DNA of 64,000 nucleotides. Source: Atherinomorus stipes. Its lineage: Eukaryota; Chordata; Actinopteri; Atheriniformes; Atherinidae. Where the stretch lies: positions 186,001 through 250,000 of the forward strand of contig JALJCO010007110.1 of NCBI GenBank assembly GCA_023101725.1. Direction: 5' to 3'. Below, one piece after another: positions 61,228 through 64,000 of the stretch (position 1 is its first letter; each line of letters opens with the position of its first letter). Position numbers and translations under genes: made by a program. The notes beneath the pieces were generated by a model that was given only the letters and a program-made list of their open reading frames with translations, was not told where the DNA came from and made no database searches.

Positions 61228-62698
61228 GCTTGTGACTTTCCTGTCATGAAACCTGACCGCGGCAACCTTGATCCTTTCCAGCAGCATCCCCTCGCCCTTC
61301 AGTTACACCATGCAGCATTTTGATATCTATTGCAGCTGTTGCAGTAGTGACACTCTTTGAAGCAAACTAATAAATCCTCATTGCTTAACATTTCACTTGG
61401 TTATCTACTTTATTTATGTTTGGTTCTCTTTACAAGTTCTTCAGACACCAACGTTACTAGAATGTACTTTTGTTAGTTATTTCATTGCTTTTAAATTAAA
61501 TCATTTTACCAGAAATATTTCATGAGGATACGATGGAACTGATGTTCACTTGAAGTGACCAACAAGGGCCAGCAGGTGACACTGTCGGATTTCACAAGTG
61601 CCTCTGCAACTTCCGGTTTCCCGCTGAGGAAGACCTATCAAAACATGATGTAACTACATGCTGCTTCTTGTACTAAAGTTGTTGTAATACGAAGAATAAC
61701 CTTTTTCAAAAGTGTGCTTCATCGCCACATCTTCAGGTCTAACCTCAGCTCGTCAGAAACATCGGTAGGAAGATGTTACTTGTCTTAATTAAGTTCTTAG
61801 CTAAACGTGGTTAGCTACAGTAATGTTTTCTGGGTCGTACTTTATAGATCAGCAAATTTTGTTTGTTTGTATGTTTTCTTTGTATCCGGATTGCCTTCAA
61901 GTTACAGTATTTCACAAATAGTGCTACGTATTTGTTCAAGCCGTATGAGAGACTGTATACTGCTACGTGGTCGGTTACCCAATCAGCTCCATAGTACACT
62001 GCAGTGCTAGTTTTATAGTGCAATGCATTGTGGTATGCCTGTTTCAGTTAATAAGTCATTTTGATCAAATATACTTCACTCACAAAAAGTTAGGGATATT
62101 TGGGTTTTTGTATGATGTCAAAATGAACCTAAATTCCACTACAACCTTTCCAGGTGAACTGAATTAGACTTTCTCTAGACTTTTTAATGCACATGTACAC
62201 TGTTCAATGGTAAAATGTAGATTGCACATCATGCTGTTCTCCAAAAACCGAAAGTTGAATATCCCTTACTTTTTGTGAGTAGTATGTATATATATATACA
62301 TATGTATATATATTAGTATGTATAATAACATCCTTGTTAATAACAAAGTTGGTAGAATTTTGTTTGTGATGTGTTGGGAAACTGTGGAATAGTATTACCT
62401 TAGAAATTATTTTCCATGATTTTTTTCTCTTGGATATGTAATGTAGATGTGTACTATGAGTTTTTTTTTCTTCTTCTTTTTTTTTAAATAACCGCAGAAG
62501 ATTAATTAAAAAGATTCAAGGGTTTCTTTCTCCAAAATAAGCTATTAAAGTCACTCTTAATGGATTGGAAATAAAAGGTTACATGACCAGAAATAATAAT
62601 AAAAAGAGACATCTGTAGAACTGATGCTAACATGTTAAGATATTTTAATCTAATTTTTAAAAGATATTAACGTTTTCATTTATGTATTAACAGCCAAG
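61228..62698. other. CRYBB2 - CTU1 intergenic and CTU1 5' region
   Basis: The CRYBB2 3' UTR ends near 61390. ACTTCCGG at 61611-61618 is an ETS-type site, and a possible donor (ATCG|GTAGGA, near 61766) could close a non-coding CTU1 first exon. The CTU1 ATG is preceded by an acceptor (TTAACAG, ending 62693). The MITE at 62071-62284 and a (TA)n run at 62285-62300 lie between. Confidence 0.5.
62071..62284. repeat. Mariner-like MITE, about 210 bp
   Basis: ACTCACAAAAAGTTAGGGAT at 62078 and the inverse ATCCCTTACTTTTTGTGAGT ending at 62280 are inverted ends of over 20 bp with one mismatch. TA-rich flanks would fit TA insertion. Non-coding. Confidence 0.8.
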
Positions 62699-63819
62699 AT
62701 GCCTGTTCTGTGCAGCAACTGCACTAAGAAACGTGCTGTCCTGAAGCGTCCAAAAACCAGCCATTCGCTGTGCAAGGAGTGCTTCTTTTGGGCCTTTGAA
62801 GAGGAGGTACATCAGACCATCGTGGCAGCAAAGCTCTTCAAACCTGGAGAGATTGTAGGGATCGCTGCCTCAGGAGGAAAGGACTCCACTGTACTCGCGC
62901 ATGTTATGAAGCTCCTAAATGAGCGTTACAACTATGGCCTTGAACTCATGCTTATCTCTGTTGACGAGGGCATCACTGGTTACAGAGATGACTCCTTGGA
63001 GACAGTGAAGAGGAATCAGGAACAGTATGAGCTGCCGCTGAAGATTGTGTCGTACGAGGAGCTGTATGGCTGGACTATGGATGCTATAGTGAAGCAGGTG
63101 GGGCTGAAAAATAACTGCACCTTCTGTGGTGTTTTCAGAAGGCAGGCATTGGACCGAGGAGCCATCATGCTGAAAGTGGATAAGATATGTACAGGTAATC
63201 AAATTGCTATTAAAGTTTGACTACATGAGTGTTATTTTTGTTTAGCTGAAAGTGGTTGTATTTTTCCATTTTCTCCCCCATAGGTCACAACGCTGACGAT
63301 GTGGCAGAAACTGTTCTGATGAATGTCTTGCGAGGGGACATAGCTCGTCTGCGTCGTTGCACTGCTATCTCTACAACAAGTGAGGGTGAAGGGGTTGTCC
63401 CACGCTGCAAGCCCCTTAAGTATGCTTATGAAAAAGAGATTGTTCTGTACGCTTATTTTAAAAAGTTAGACTACTTTTCTACTGAATGCATCTACTCTCC
63501 CAATGCTTATCGTGGCTATGCGAGGACCTTTCTGAAGGACCTGGAGAGTATAAGGCCTAGCTCCATAATGGATATCATCCACTCTGGTGAGAACCTGTCT
63601 GTGTGTGAAGGGGTCAAGATGCCTGTCCAGGGAACCTGCAACCGCTGTGGCTACATATCCAGCCAAGTGCTGTGCAAGTCATGTGTGCTGCTGGAGGGTC
63701 TGAATCGAGGTCTGCCAAAGCTGGGTATAGGCAAGCACCACCGCTTTCATGATAAAATTCTCTCTCAGCAGCCCCTTACCGAGAAGGAGGAGAGAAAGCT
63801 GAAATCAGTTGACTTTTGA
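62699..63819 (+). CDS. ctu1: CTU1, cytosolic tRNA 2-thiolation subunit 1
   Basis: Two coding exons, 62699-63194 and 63284-63819, total 1032 bases (343 residues; human about 348). With CTU2, CTU1 adds sulfur to U34 of the Lys, Glu and Gln tRNAs, using sulfur from URM1. In order: an N-terminal zinc ribbon (C5, C8, C25, C28), the PP-loop ATP-binding SGGKDST (58-64), the CTFC pair (140, 143), [11 protein letters not shown] spanning the splice junction, and a C-terminal Cys cluster (CNRCGY ... CKSC). All are intact, so the enzyme should be active. The in-frame start follows an acceptor at 62693, indicating an upstream untranslated exon. Confidence 0.97.
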
Positions 63820-64000
63820 TGATGGTTATCGCATACAAAAATCAAGAAATACAATGACATGTTAGTGTAAATTACATTTTTTTTCTATCAGAGTACTTTT
63901 AAAAAAAATTTGCCATCTTTATAATTTTTCAATAGAAAAAAAGTAAAAACAATTTTTTACAGTCAGCATAGATTGACATACTTGAACAGAGTAGTAGCTG
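63820..64000. other. CTU1 3' flank
   Basis: AT-rich 3' UTR. No AATAAA is clearly visible before the window ends. Confidence 0.5.

Overview
The window is nuclear DNA of a ray-finned fish, probably a percomorph-type teleost. The genes have short, phase-consistent GT-AG exons. The interspersed repeats are typical of fish: Tc1-like, several hAT-type elements, an L1-type retrotransposon, tRNA-derived SINEs and a THAP-domain transposon. All orthology calls come from reading the translations against remembered human proteins; no database search was run.

Region 1 (1-24.6 kb) matches human 12q24.31 in gene content and order, read inverted. It holds the last coding exon of HNF1A (+, 3310-3440), CUSTOS/C12orf43 (-, convergent with HNF1A as in human), UNC119B (-), POP5 (+, sharing a 514-bp divergent promoter with UNC119B) and RNF10 (+). 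Between POP5 and RNF10 lies a 5'-truncated L1 (-) that carries a nested hAT copy and a strongly palindromic A/T-rich array. It is flanked by two ~350-bp direct copies of the RNF10 upstream DNA, each with a ZNF143-type promoter motif.

Region 2 (26-61 kb) matches human 22q11.23. It holds a KIAA1671 orthologue spread over about 25 kb, with a long charged helix, a probable second promoter and first exon, and many intronic repeats. Two lens crystallin genes, CRYBB3 and CRYBB2, follow in tandem. Both crystallins have the expected beta-crystallin exon plan, TATA-box promoters and short non-coding first exons.

Region 3 (61.2-64 kb) holds CTU1, the catalytic subunit of the cytosolic tRNA thiolase.

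Two otherwise intact genes, CUSTOS exon 1 and RNF10 exon 6, each show one single-base frameshift. Summed exon lengths confirm that exactly one base is extra or missing in each. I saw no CRISPR array, operon, viral gene or obviously new multi-gene system. The most unusual items are the ~350-bp duplication bracketing the L1, the Pro/Ala-rich C-terminal extension of CRYBB3, the nested transposons with readable target-site duplications, and the palindromic array.
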